This document shows positions 9,058 to 17,766 of a DNA stretch of 64,000 bases, one piece after another. The stretch is from Palsa-506 sp963755815 (GTDB lineage Bacteria; Actinomycetota; Actinomycetes; Streptosporangiales; Streptosporangiaceae). Position 1 is the first letter of the stretch, and every line of letters begins with the position of its first letter. The notes under the pieces are model-generated. The model was given only the letters and a program-made list of their open reading frames with translations, was not told the DNA's origin and did not search any database. The stretch lies in contig CAVWLF010000013.1 in NCBI GenBank assembly GCA_963755815.1, positions 1-64,000 of the forward strand, in the 5' to 3' direction. The position numbers were made by a program, and so were the translations under genes.

Positions 9058-9479
9058 CGCCAGCCCCTCGGGCCGGCCAGCGCCGCGGCCCCGGCCGGGG
9101 CGAACTCGGTGATCAGCTTTCCGGACGGACTGAACTCCAGGATCCGGTTACTGCCGCGATCGGCCACCCAGATGTCGCCGGCCGGGCCCGCCGCCACCCC
9201 GAACGGCTCGGTGAGCCGCCCGGCGCCTGCGCCGCCCACGGCGCGCACGAAGACGTACTGCCGCGCGGCCAGCGACCTTCCGGCCAGCGCCCGCGCGGCT
9301 GGCGCGATCGCGGTCGCACGTCCGAGTGCCGGGCCGGCCGCGGCGAATCCGAGTGCGGCCACCAGCACCAGCGCGAGAGCCGCGCCGAGCCCCAGCCGCG
9401 CGAGCCCCGGCCGCGCGGGCACCCCCCGCCTAGGCGCCCGCCGGGCCCGGCCCCGCCAGGTTGCGGCCGGGTCGCTCAC
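9054..9479 (-). CDS. N-terminal NHL propeller fragment (frameshifted from next gene)
   Basis: A 141-residue frame with an Arg-rich N-terminus, one hydrophobic membrane segment (residues 27-50) and the first NHL blades (IWVADRGSNRILEF). It stops at LAGPRGWR, whereas the next frame reads EGLAVTAAGPVWVADTG, the exact continuation of an NHL repeat. Adding one base near 9068-9072 would join them into a protein of about 910 residues. It starts at GTG 9479, overlapping the stop of the molybdenum hydroxylase gene (GTGA), so it is translationally coupled to that gene. Confidence 0.7.
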   Translation of the reverse strand: MSDPAATWRGRARRAPRRGVPARPGLARLGLGAALALVLVAALGFAAAGPALGRATAIAPAARALAGRSLAARQYVFVRAVGGAGAGRLTEPFGVAAGPAGDIWVADRGSNRILEFSPSGKLITEFAPAGAAALAGPRGWR

Positions 9480-12175
9480 CGGACTGCCCGGACCACGCCG
9501 CCGGGGGCCAGCGGCAGGGACCTGAGCCGCACTCCGCAGGCGTGGAAAATCGCGTTGCCGATGGCCGGCGCCACCGCGACAATGGGCGCCTCGCCGGCGC
9601 CTGCCGACGGCTGATCCGGCCGGTCGATGAGCACCACCTCGAACTCGGGCAGGTCCGGCAGCCGCGGGACCCGGTATCCGGACATTGACGCGTTCAGTAT
9701 CCGGCCGCCGGCGAAGTCGATCGCCTCGAACATGGCCCCGCCGAGGCCCATCATGACCGCGCCCTCGACCTGGTTGGCCAGGTTGTCGGGGCTGACCACG
9801 GCGCCGCAGTCGAATGCGGTCACCAGCCGCAGGATCTGAAGCGTGCCGTCCGGCTCAACCCGTACCTGGGCCGCGGTCGCCACCCGGCCGCCTTTCTCCG
9901 TCCCGAGCGCGATGCCGGTGCCGATGCCGGTACCGGCACCGGTACCCGGGCCCGGCCGGCCGCGGCCGGCCTCCCAGCCGAACCGCAGCGCCGCCGCACG
10001 CAGCACCGCCGCCAGCCGCTCGTCGTCCAGATGGCGCAGCCGGAAGGCGAGCGGGTCCGCCCCGAGCCGGTCGGCCAGCTCGTCCAGCACCGATTCCCGG
10101 GCGAAGTGATTGGCTGTGGAGGCCAGCGCCCGGTACGGACCCTGCGGCAGCGGCGACTCGGCGGGCTGGAAGGCGACGCGCTGGTGCGGGATGCGGTAGG
10201 GGCTCTGGATCCCGGCCTGCCCCGAGTTGATGTTGGTGAAGGACCAGCCGCTGACGGCGCCCGACGCGTCCGCGCTGCACCGCACGTCGAGCAGCGCCGC
10301 CGGCCGGAGGTATCCCTGGTGGAACTCCTCGTCGCGGCTCCACTGGAGCTTCACCGGGCACCCGGCGGCGCGCGCGAGCCGGGCCGCCTCGATGGCCACC
10401 GCGCCGCCGTGCTTGCCGCCGAACCCGCCGCCGTAGTCCGGCACGATGATCTCAACGTCGGACTCGGCGATGCCCAGCGCGGCGGCGACCTCACCGCGGG
10501 CCCGGAACGGCGTCGAGGTGCCCGCCCATACCGTGACCCGGCCAGCCGCCCACCTGGCCACCGCGGCCCGCGGTTCCAGCGGCACGTGCGCGATATACGC
10601 AGCTGAATAACACGCGTCAATCCGGACCGGCCCCGCGGCGAGCGCGGCTTCGACGTCACCCTGCTCATGCAAGAACGGGCTGATCCAGCCTTCGCCGTCG
10701 GCCGGGTGCGACCGCAGGTAGGCGTCCAGGTCGCCGGTTGCGGGCTGCGGCGGGGTATCCCAGCGGGCGTCAATCAGGCCGATGGCACGCAGCGCCGTCG
10801 CACGGTCCGGTGCGACCGCGCCGACGAACTCGCCGTCGCGGATCAGCTGCACGCCGGGCAGCGCTTCCGCCGCGCTGGTGCTGACCTCGCGCAGCCGCGC
10901 GCCGAACGCGGGCGGCCGCAGCACGCAGCCGTGCCGCATGCCGTCGAGGCGCACGTCGGAAGGGAAGCGCTTGGTGCCGGTAACGACGTCAGCCGCGCCG
11001 AGCGCCCGGGCCGGATGGCCCGCCGACCGCCACGCCTGAGCGGACCTGACCGGCTCGCTCGCGGCCACCCGCTCGACCCGGCGCTGGCCGGCCAGCAGCT
11101 CGCCGTAGCTGATGCTCGGCGCGCCGTCCGGCCCGGCCAGCATGCCGCCCGCGGCGGTCAGGTCGCCGGCGTCCAGGCCGAACCGGCGGGCCGCCGTCTC
11201 GCGGAGCAGCCGGGCCGAGCCGGCCGCCGCGGCCCGCAATGGCGGGGCGGCGTACGGCATGGACCGGCTGCCGAAGGTGCCGAGATCGAAGGGCGACAAG
11301 CTGGTGTCTCCCATCACCACCCGGACCGACCCGACCGGGACCGCCAGCTCCTCGGCGACCAGCAACGCGAGCGCGGTGCGCGTCCCCTGGCCCGCCTCCA
11401 CCTTGCCGGTGAACGCGGTGACCGTGCCATCGGCACCCACGTGCACCCAGGCGGCGTCGCCCGCATCCGGGCCAGCCGGGCCAGTCCCGCCGTCCTCACC
11501 GCCGTCATCGGCCTCGACCACGGTGACCATGCCGTCGGTCAGCAGCTCGAAGAACGAGTCCGCGTCCTTGGCGGCCACGTCCCACGGCAGCGCGGGAACG
11601 GGGGCCCCGAGCCCGGCCTGCGCCGTGGCCGGGGGGACCGGGACCAGCCGGTCCGGTTCCTCCATCAGCTCCGCCGCGCGGTGTACCGCCCGCTGAATTC
11701 TCGGATAACTGCAGCACCGGCAGACGTGGCCGGCCAGCGCCGTGGCGATCCTGGCGTCATCGGGATGCGCGACCTGGTTGAGCAGCGCGGCGGTCGCCGT
11801 CAGCCAGCCCGGCGTGCAGTAGCCGCACTGCATCGCGCCGGTCTCCAGCCAGGCCTGCTGCACGGGATGCAGGATGCCGTCCTCGGCCAGGCCCTCGACG
11901 GTCGTCACCCGCTGGCCGGCCGCCGCCGAGGCCGGCATCGTGCAGGCGGTGACGGCCCGCCGCCCGATCAGCACGGTGCAGGCGCCGCAGGCGCCCTCGC
12001 CGCAGCCGAACTTGGGCCCGGTGACGCCCAGGTCGTCGCGGAGCACCTCCAGCAGGCTCCGGTCCGCGGCCGAAGCGGCGGTCCGCTCCGCGCCGTTGAC
12101 GATGATCGTGAACTTCATCACCTCGCCCGCTTCCCGGGCCGGCTTCGCCAGCCCGTTCTCGGACTGCTCGGTCAT
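9476..12175 (-). CDS. Fused [2Fe-2S]/molybdopterin hydroxylase (xanthine oxidase family)
   Basis: An 899-residue protein joining two subunits usually separate in the isoquinoline 1-oxidoreductase type. Residues ~20-175 are the [2Fe-2S] part, with plant-type cysteines in CGEGACGACTVL and the second cluster in CGYCTPG and CRCCSYP. The rest is the Mo-pterin-binding part, with DYGGGFGGKHG and the C-terminal GEAPIVAVAPAI carrying the catalytic Glu. No FAD subunit is encoded nearby. It would hydroxylate an N-heterocycle or aldehyde. The start ATG 12175 has GGAGG about 9 bases upstream. It is the first gene of a coupled run with the NHL and phosphoesterase frames. Confidence 0.87.
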   Translation of the reverse strand: MTEQSENGLAKPAREAGEVMKFTIIVNGAERTAASAADRSLLEVLRDDLGVTGPKFGCGEGACGACTVLIGRRAVTACTMPASAAAGQRVTTVEGLAEDGILHPVQQAWLETGAMQCGYCTPGWLTATAALLNQVAHPDDARIATALAGHVCRCCSYPRIQRAVHRAAELMEEPDRLVPVPPATAQAGLGAPVPALPWDVAAKDADSFFELLTDGMVTVVEADDGGEDGGTGPAGPDAGDAAWVHVGADGTVTAFTGKVEAGQGTRTALALLVAEELAVPVGSVRVVMGDTSLSPFDLGTFGSRSMPYAAPPLRAAAAGSARLLRETAARRFGLDAGDLTAAGGMLAGPDGAPSISYGELLAGQRRVERVAASEPVRSAQAWRSAGHPARALGAADVVTGTKRFPSDVRLDGMRHGCVLRPPAFGARLREVSTSAAEALPGVQLIRDGEFVGAVAPDRATALRAIGLIDARWDTPPQPATGDLDAYLRSHPADGEGWISPFLHEQGDVEAALAAGPVRIDACYSAAYIAHVPLEPRAAVARWAAGRVTVWAGTSTPFRARGEVAAALGIAESDVEIIVPDYGGGFGGKHGGAVAIEAARLARAAGCPVKLQWSRDEEFHQGYLRPAALLDVRCSADASGAVSGWSFTNINSGQAGIQSPYRIPHQRVAFQPAESPLPQGPYRALASTANHFARESVLDELADRLGADPLAFRLRHLDDERLAAVLRAAALRFGWEAGRGRPGPGTGAGTGIGTGIALGTEKGGRVATAAQVRVEPDGTLQILRLVTAFDCGAVVSPDNLANQVEGAVMMGLGGAMFEAIDFAGGRILNASMSGYRVPRLPDLPEFEVVLIDRPDQPSAGAGEAPIVAVAPAIGNAIFHACGVRLRSLPLAPGGVVRAVR

Positions 12176-12288
12176 CCCCGCCGTCCTCCGCCTGGTCCGG
12201 TCCGCGCCCTCACGCTAGGTTGTGCGGGATTCCGCCGGTAGCCCACGTGGCGCGGACGGGGGGCCGGCTGCCCTTACCGGAGGTTCCC

Positions 12289-12909
12289 ATGACCGAGACC
12301 AATACAGCCACCCAGGCGGATCCGGCAGCGCCGCCGCCTATCCGCAAGCCGGCCACCGATGCCGATGCGGTCAGGGCAAACACTGAGGCCGCGGAGCGGA
12401 TGAGGCAGATCGCGGCGCGGATCCTCGAAGCACCGGAACTGCACCGGCCCCGGCTCGTCCTGTCCGATCACGTGCGGGGCAGCAGCCGGCTCGACAAGAT
12501 CGCCGACGCGGTCAACCGGTTCTGCGGCTCGATGTACGTATTCATGGGCATCACCATAGGCATCGTGGCCTGGCTGATCCTCGGGCCGCTGCTCGCCTTC
12601 GACAACGTCCCGTGGCCGCTGCTGCTGACCTTGCTGAACCTGCCGCAGCTGTCCATCATGATCTCGCTGCAGGTCAGCGCCAACCGCGCGCAGGCGGCGA
12701 GCGACAAGCGGGCGATCGCCGACCACGAGACGCTGCTCGCCCTGCATGAGATGGGCAAGCAGCAGATCGAGATCCTGCATGGCCAGGATCAGGTGCTCGC
12801 GCTGCTCAAGCAGTTCGCCAGCCATGACATGCCCGGACGGCAGCAGCAGATCGCCGACACGGCGAACAAGATCCTGGCGATCGTCGGGGCGCCGGGCGCT
12901 CCGGCCTGA
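12289..12909 (+). CDS. DUF1003 membrane protein
   Basis: A 206-residue protein with the DUF1003 pattern: the segment SSRLDKIADAVNRFCGS, two membrane helices (FMGITIGIVAWLILGPLL and PWPLLLTLLNLPQLSIMISL), then an amphipathic helix and a long charged region, partly coiled-coil in character, ending with DTANKILAIVG. The function of DUF1003 is unknown. ATG 12289 with CCGGAGG at 12277-12283 is preferred to the longer frame. It lies 51 bases upstream of ftsH on the same strand, so a membrane quality-control link is possible but only inferred. Confidence 0.82.
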   Translation: MTETNTATQADPAAPPPIRKPATDADAVRANTEAAERMRQIAARILEAPELHRPRLVLSDHVRGSSRLDKIADAVNRFCGSMYVFMGITIGIVAWLILGPLLAFDNVPWPLLLTLLNLPQLSIMISLQVSANRAQAASDKRAIADHETLLALHEMGKQQIEILHGQDQVLALLKQFASHDMPGRQQQIADTANKILAIVGAPGAPA

Positions 12910-12960
12910 CGGCGCGGCTCCGAATACCACTTTTATCGATTTGCCGCGTAAGAATAAGCC

Positions 12961-15024
12961 ATGAGCAAGCAGGTATCCCCGCCCGCTGGTGGCAAGCCCG
13001 TCCGGACGGCACCGCCGCCGCCGCCATGGTGGCGGCACTGGCTCTGGCTGCCAGCGATCCTGGTGGCGCTGCTGTATATCGTGCCGAGCTTCATCCACAC
13101 TAGGCAGCAGGTCAGCCTCAGCTACTCCCAGTTCCAGGCCGACGTGGCCAGCCACAAGATCAAGACCTTCGTGCTCGGCAATGCGGCCGCGAACTCCAAC
13201 GCCACCGCCACCGGCACGCTCACCAGCGGCAAGGACTACACGACGGTCATTCCTACCGCCCTGGCCGGGCCGCCCCTGGCCGAGACCCTGAAGGCCGCGA
13301 ACGTGGATATCACCGCGGCGCAGCCGGCCAGCTCATCCGGCGGCATATTGCTGGAGATCCTGCTGTTCATCGTGCTGCCGTTCGGCCTCGTCTTCTACGT
13401 CTTCCGGCGGATGGCCCGCAGCGCGGGCAGCCCGCTGCAGGGCGTCATGGGCGTGGGCCGGTCCAAGGCGAAAATCTTCGATGCCGAGCAGCCGAAGACC
13501 AAGTTCACCGACGTGGCCGGCTATGAGGGCGTAAAGGCGGAGATCGCCGAGGTGGTGGACTTCCTGCGCAGTCCCGACCGGTACAAGCGCGCGGGCGCCA
13601 TGGCCCCGCGCGGGGTGCTGATGGTCGGCCCGCCCGGCACCGGCAAGACGCTGCTCGCCCGGGCGGTGGCCGGCGAGGCCTCGGTGCCGTTCTTCTCGGT
13701 CACCGGCTCCAGCTTCGTGGAGATGTTCGTGGGCGTCGGTGCCGCCCGGGTGCGCGACCTCTTCGCCGAGGCCCGCAAGCGGGCACCGGCCATCATCTTC
13801 GTCGACGAGATCGACGCGATCGGGCAGCGCCGGGCCGGATCGGGCGCGGTCGTCGCCAACGACGAGCGCGAGCAGACCCTGAACCAGCTGCTGTCGGAGA
13901 TGGACGGGTTCGACATGGCCGAGGGAATCGTGGTCATGGGCGCGACCAACCGTCCCGAGGTCCTCGACCCCGCCCTGCTGCGGCCGGGCCGGTTCGACCG
14001 GCAGGTCGTCATCCCGCTGCCCACCCTGACCGAACGGGAAGCCATTCTCGTGGTGCACTGCCGCGGCAAGCGGCTCGGCGCCGACGTTGACCTGAATGTG
14101 GTGGCGCGCGGCACGCCCGGATTCTCCGGCGCCGACCTGGCCAACCTGGCCAACGAGGCGGCGATCTTCGCCGTCCGCGAGGGGCGCGAGGTGCTGACCG
14201 CGGCCGACTTCGAGAATGCGCGGGACCGGATCCTGCTCGGCCGCCGGGAAGGCTCTAATGTCCTGCTGCCCGAGGAAAAGCACGCGGTCGCGATTCATGA
14301 GGCCGGGCACGCGCTGGTCGCCGCTCTCTCCGAGCACGCCGACCCGGTCGCGAAGGTCACCATCCTGCCCGCCGGGCAGGCCCTCGGCGTCACCCAGCAA
14401 CTGCCGCTGGTGGAACGGCACCTCTACGGCGAGGACTACCTGACCGATTCCCTGGCCGTGCGCCTCGGCGGCCGGGCGGCGGAACTCGTCGAGCTGGGGC
14501 AGGGCTCGACCGGGGCCGCCAACGATCTCGCCTCAGCGACCGACCTGGCCACCAGGATGATCCGTGAGTTCGGGCTCTCGCCCGCGCTCGGCCCGGTCGG
14601 CTATCCCGAGGGCGGCTCGGTGTTCCTCGGCGGCGGTGGCGGGTCGGGCCTGTCCAGCAGGCCGTTCGCCGAAGCCACCCAGGCCGTCATCGACGGCGAG
14701 GTGGCCAGGCTGCTGCGCGAGGCGGAGCAGTCCGCGGTGGCGCTGATCCGCGCCCACCGGGACGAGCTGGCCCGTCTCGTCAGCCTGCTGCTGGAGAAGG
14801 AGACGGTGGATGGTGCGGAGGTCTACCGCATCGCCGGCCGGGCGATGCCCGAGCACCGGCCCATCGATGCGCTCGTGCTCGCGCCGCACATGACGGCCCC
14901 GTCCGAGCCGGTGGCCGCGCCGCACTCAGTTGCCGCGCCGCACTCAGCCGCCGTGTCGCACCCGGCCACGGCGCCGCGCCCGGCGGCCGGGCGGGCCGGC
15001 CAGGATGCCGAGGGCGACCGCTAG
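12961..15024 (+). CDS. ftsH: ATP-dependent zinc metalloprotease FtsH
   Basis: A 687-residue membrane AAA protease. It has two N-terminal membrane helices (WLWLPAILVALLYIVPSF and LLEILLFIVLPFGLVFYVF) around a short extracytoplasmic domain, Walker A GPPGTGKT near residue 222, Walker B IIFVDEID, the second region of homology ATNRPEVLDPALLRPGRFDR, and the zinc site HEAGH near 446. FtsH hexamers degrade membrane and misfolded cytosolic proteins. The Ala/Pro/His-rich C-terminal tail contains short AAPHS-type repeats. No clear Shine-Dalgarno precedes ATG 12961. Actinomycetes often have more than one FtsH; this one lacks the usual folate/tilS neighbours. Confidence 0.95.
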   Translation: MSKQVSPPAGGKPVRTAPPPPPWWRHWLWLPAILVALLYIVPSFIHTRQQVSLSYSQFQADVASHKIKTFVLGNAAANSNATATGTLTSGKDYTTVIPTALAGPPLAETLKAANVDITAAQPASSSGGILLEILLFIVLPFGLVFYVFRRMARSAGSPLQGVMGVGRSKAKIFDAEQPKTKFTDVAGYEGVKAEIAEVVDFLRSPDRYKRAGAMAPRGVLMVGPPGTGKTLLARAVAGEASVPFFSVTGSSFVEMFVGVGAARVRDLFAEARKRAPAIIFVDEIDAIGQRRAGSGAVVANDEREQTLNQLLSEMDGFDMAEGIVVMGATNRPEVLDPALLRPGRFDRQVVIPLPTLTEREAILVVHCRGKRLGADVDLNVVARGTPGFSGADLANLANEAAIFAVREGREVLTAADFENARDRILLGRREGSNVLLPEEKHAVAIHEAGHALVAALSEHADPVAKVTILPAGQALGVTQQLPLVERHLYGEDYLTDSLAVRLGGRAAELVELGQGSTGAANDLASATDLATRMIREFGLSPALGPVGYPEGGSVFLGGGGGSGLSSRPFAEATQAVIDGEVARLLREAEQSAVALIRAHRDELARLVSLLLEKETVDGAEVYRIAGRAMPEHRPIDALVLAPHMTAPSEPVAAPHSVAAPHSAAVSHPATAPRPAAGRAGQDAEGDR

Positions 15025-15090
15025 CGCGTCAGGAGGCTCCTGCTCGTGCCGGGAGGGACGGCCGCCGTCTGACCCGCGTTCCGCATGGTG

Positions 15091-15132
15091 GATGGCGGAT
15101 TGGTGTGGCCAGGACCCCACCAATCCGCCATC
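15091..15132. repeat. 15-bp perfect inverted repeat downstream of ftsH
   Basis: GATGGCGGATTGGTG (15091-15105) and CACCAATCCGCCATC (15118-15132) are perfect complements around a 12-base loop. It lies between ftsH and the trp leader. There is no T-run, so it is not a standard intrinsic terminator; it could be a terminator-like hairpin, an operator or a small-element remnant. Confidence 0.7.
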
Positions 15133-15230
15133 GACGAATTCCGCCTGTCGCGGCGGGGTCGCGGGGGGCGGGTGCGGTGCGGTGGCGGGGTGCGGTGGCG
15201 CGGCGCGATCGGTGCCGGTAGGGTCACCGT

Positions 15231-15272
15231 ATGCATGCGAATCTCAGCTACGGCTGGTGGCGCCGCCGTTAG
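15231..15272 (+). CDS. trpL: trp operon leader peptide (tandem Trp codons)
   Basis: ATG at 15231 begins a 13-codon frame, MHANLSYGWWRRR, ending in TAG at 15270-15272. The two adjacent TGG codons are at 15255-15260. A purine-rich GGTAGGG lies seven bases upstream. Immediately downstream are two mutually exclusive hairpins and a fused trpEG gene, so this is a ribosome-mediated attenuation leader: low Trp-tRNA stalls the ribosome on the TGG pair. Too short for standard gene callers. Confidence 0.88.
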   Translation: MHANLSYGWWRRR

Positions 15273-15280
15273 GCGGTGCC
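15259..15280 (+). promoter_or_regulatory. trp leader 1:2 hairpin (pause/anti-antiterminator)
   Basis: GGCGCCGCC (15259-15267) pairs with GGCGGTGCC (15272-15280) through nine pairs including one G-U, around a GTTA loop. The left arm overlaps the second Trp codon. A ribosome stalled on the Trp codons would cover it and free the right arm to pair with 15307-15316 of the terminator stem (GGC + one-base bulge + ATCGCC), forming the antiterminator. Confidence 0.75.
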
Positions 15281-15304
15281 TGATTCGCGCTCAGCAGAAT
15301 CCCG

Positions 15305-15340
15305 AAGGCGATCGCCCGGCAGCCCGGCGGTCGCCTTTCT
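15305..15340 (+). terminator. trp attenuator terminator
   Basis: AAGGCGATCGCC (15305-15316) pairs with GGCGGTCGCCTT (15326-15337), a 12-bp stem with a single U-G wobble and a 9-base loop, followed by a short TTTCT tract. It ends 46 bases before the trpEG start and competes with the antiterminator described for 15259-15280. Confidence 0.82.
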
Positions 15341-15385
15341 CGTGCCCGCGGTGCGGGCGGCGGGCCCGATAACGCGAGGCGCCCC

Positions 15386-17744
15386 ATGCGAGAGGCACAG
15401 ATGGACCCGACATTCAGCGATGCCGCGCTGGCATCAGCGACGGCACCGGCGGCGGTTACCGGCTTCGTTACCGCGGCCGGGGTCCGGGTCAGCCGGAACG
15501 CCGCCCCGTTCGATCCCGCGCTGCTGGCCCGCATCACCCAGCAGGCCGACGAGCGCCGGGGCGGAGTGCTCAGCTCCGGGATGGAGTACCCGGGGCGCTA
15601 TAGCCGCTGGCACGTCGCCTACGTGGACCCGTGCATCGAGATCGTCGCCCGGGGCCGGAGCATCTCGGCCCGGGCGCTGAATGAGCGCGGCGGCGTCCTG
15701 CTCCCGGTCATCGGCGCGGCGCTGCTCCGGGCCGGCGTCCCGGCGGGCCCCGGACCGGCGGGCACCGAACCAGCCGGCCCCGAACCGGCCGGCAGCGGAC
15801 CGGCGCCCCGCGCGGCCGCGGACGTCATCGAGGTGATCATTCCCGACCCGGGCGGTTCCTTCACCGAGGAGGAGCGGAGCCGGCGGCCCACCGTCTTTTC
15901 CGCGATCAGGGAGGTCATCGCCGCGTTCGCGGGGCCCGACTCGCATCTCGGGCTCTACGGCGCCTTCGGTTACGATCTCGCGTTCCAGTTCGAGCCGGTC
16001 CGGCTCCGCCGCGAGCGCGACGGCCGGCAGCGCGATCTCGTCCTGCACCTGCCCGACCGGCTGTACGTGCTGGACCGCAAGCGGGAGACCGCGCTGTGCT
16101 ACTCCTACGATTTCGAGGTGGCCGGCGCCTCGACCGAAGGGCTCCCGCGCGTCACCGCGGCCACGCCGCGGCCGGGCAGCGGCCACGGTAGCCCCGTTCC
16201 GGATGCTGAGCTTCCGGCCGACCCGGAGCCCGGCTCTTATGCGCGCGTGGTCGCCCTGGCCAGGCAGCGGTTCGCCCGCGGCGACCTGTTTGAGGTCGTG
16301 CCGAGCCACACCTTCCACGCCGCCTGCGGCTCGCCCGCCGCGTTCTACGAGCGGCTCCGCCGCCGCAACCCCGCGCCGTACGAGTTCTTCCTCAACCTCG
16401 GGGAGGGGGAGTACCTGGTCGGCGCCTCGCCGGAGATGTACGTGCGGGTCACCGGGGACCGGGTCGAGACCTGCCCGATCGCCGGCACGATCGCCCGCGG
16501 CGCGGGACCGCTGGAGGACGCGGAGAATATCCGCACGCTGCTCGACTCGGCCAAGGAGGAGTCCGAGCTGACCATGTGCACCGACGTGGACCGCAACGAC
16601 AAGTCCCGGATCTGCGAGCCGGGCAGCGTCAAGGTCATCGGCCGGCGCCAGATCGAGATCTACAGCCGGGTGATCCACACCGTGGACCATGTGGAAGGCC
16701 GGCTGCGGCCCGGCTTCGACGCGCTGGACGCGTTCCTGACCCACATGTGGGCGGTCACCGTGACCGGCGCGCCGAAGACCTGGGCGATGCAGTTCATCGA
16801 GGACCATGAGGACGGCCCGCGCCGGTGGTACGGCGGCGCGGTCGGGATGATCGGCTTCGACGGCGGGATGAGCACCGGGCTCACGCTGCGGACCGCGCAT
16901 ATCCGGGCCGGCATCGCGGCCGTGCGGACCGGCGCCACCCTGCTGATCGATTCCGACCCGGCGGCCGAGGAGAGGGAGACCGAGCTGAAGGCCCGCGCCC
17001 TGCTGGAAAACCTCAAGAATCCGGAAACGGAGCCCGCCCCCGGCTCGCTACCGCGGGCCGGCCACCGGCCGGGCAGCGGCCTGCGCGTCCTGCTGGTCGA
17101 TCACCAGGACTCGTTCGTGCACACGCTGGCCGGCTATTTCCGCGAGCTGGGCGCGGGCGTGGTCACCCGGCGGGCCGGCTTCGATGCCGCCGTGCTCGAC
17201 GACTACCGGCCCGATCTCGTGGTGCTCTCGCCCGGGCCCGGCGCCGGCCGACTTCGGCTGCGACCGCCTGCTCAGCGAGCTGGACGCGCGCGGGCTGGCG
17301 GCCTTCGGCGTCTGCCTGGGCCTGCAGGCCATGGTGGAGCACGCCGGGGGCGAACTCGCGCTGCTGGCTGAGCCCGCCCACGGCAAGCCGGGACGGGTGC
17401 GGGTACTCGGCGGCGCGCTGCTGGCCGGCCTGCCCGGCGAGTTCACGGCCGGCCGGTATCATTCGCTGCACGCGACGGCCGGCCAGGTGCGGGGCGGGTT
17501 CTCGGTGACGGCGGTGACCCCCGACGGCGTTGTGATGGCCATCGAGGACGACGCCGCCGGGCGGTGGGGGGTGCAATTCCATCCGGAGTCGATCCTGACC
17601 GCCTCCGCCGGGGCGGGCCACCAGGTCATCGCCAACGTGCTGCGGCTGTGCCGGGCCCGGACGGACGGCCCCGCCGCAGCCGGAAGCCCGGTCCCGGCCA
17701 GCCTGGCGGGCCCGGCCAGGACGCCGGCCGGGCCCGCTAGCTGA
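15386..17744 (+). CDS. trpE(G): Anthranilate synthase, fused TrpE-TrpG (frameshifted)
   Basis: The first frame (15386-17371) encodes the chorismate-binding TrpE part, with PYEFFLNLGEGEYLVGASPE, ETCPIAGTIARG, the DVDRNDKSRICEPGSVKV segment and FGAPKTWAM-like VTGAPKTWAMQFIE, then the start of the TrpG amidotransferase (VLLVDHQDSFVHTLAGYFRE, VVLSPGPG). After SPGPG, at 17230-17250, the protein continues in the frame ending at 17744: DFGCDRLLSELDARG, the nucleophile Cys in GVCLGLQAMVEHAGG, and GVQFHPESIL with the His/Glu of the triad. One extra base (or two missing) in GGGCCCGGCGCCGGCC separates them. As written, glutamine-dependent activity would be lost but the ammonia-dependent TrpE half could survive. 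It is controlled by the upstream attenuator. The fusion is known in some actinomycetes, including phenazine-type PhzE; the Trp leader argues for tryptophan synthesis. Confidence 0.88.
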
Positions 17745-17766
17745 GCAGCTCAGCCGACGTTGCGGT

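Noticed and set aside
15085..15372. A 95-residue frame over the trp leader region
   Set aside because: It crosses the attenuator hairpins, has no domain, and is inconsistent with the leader peptide and terminator.
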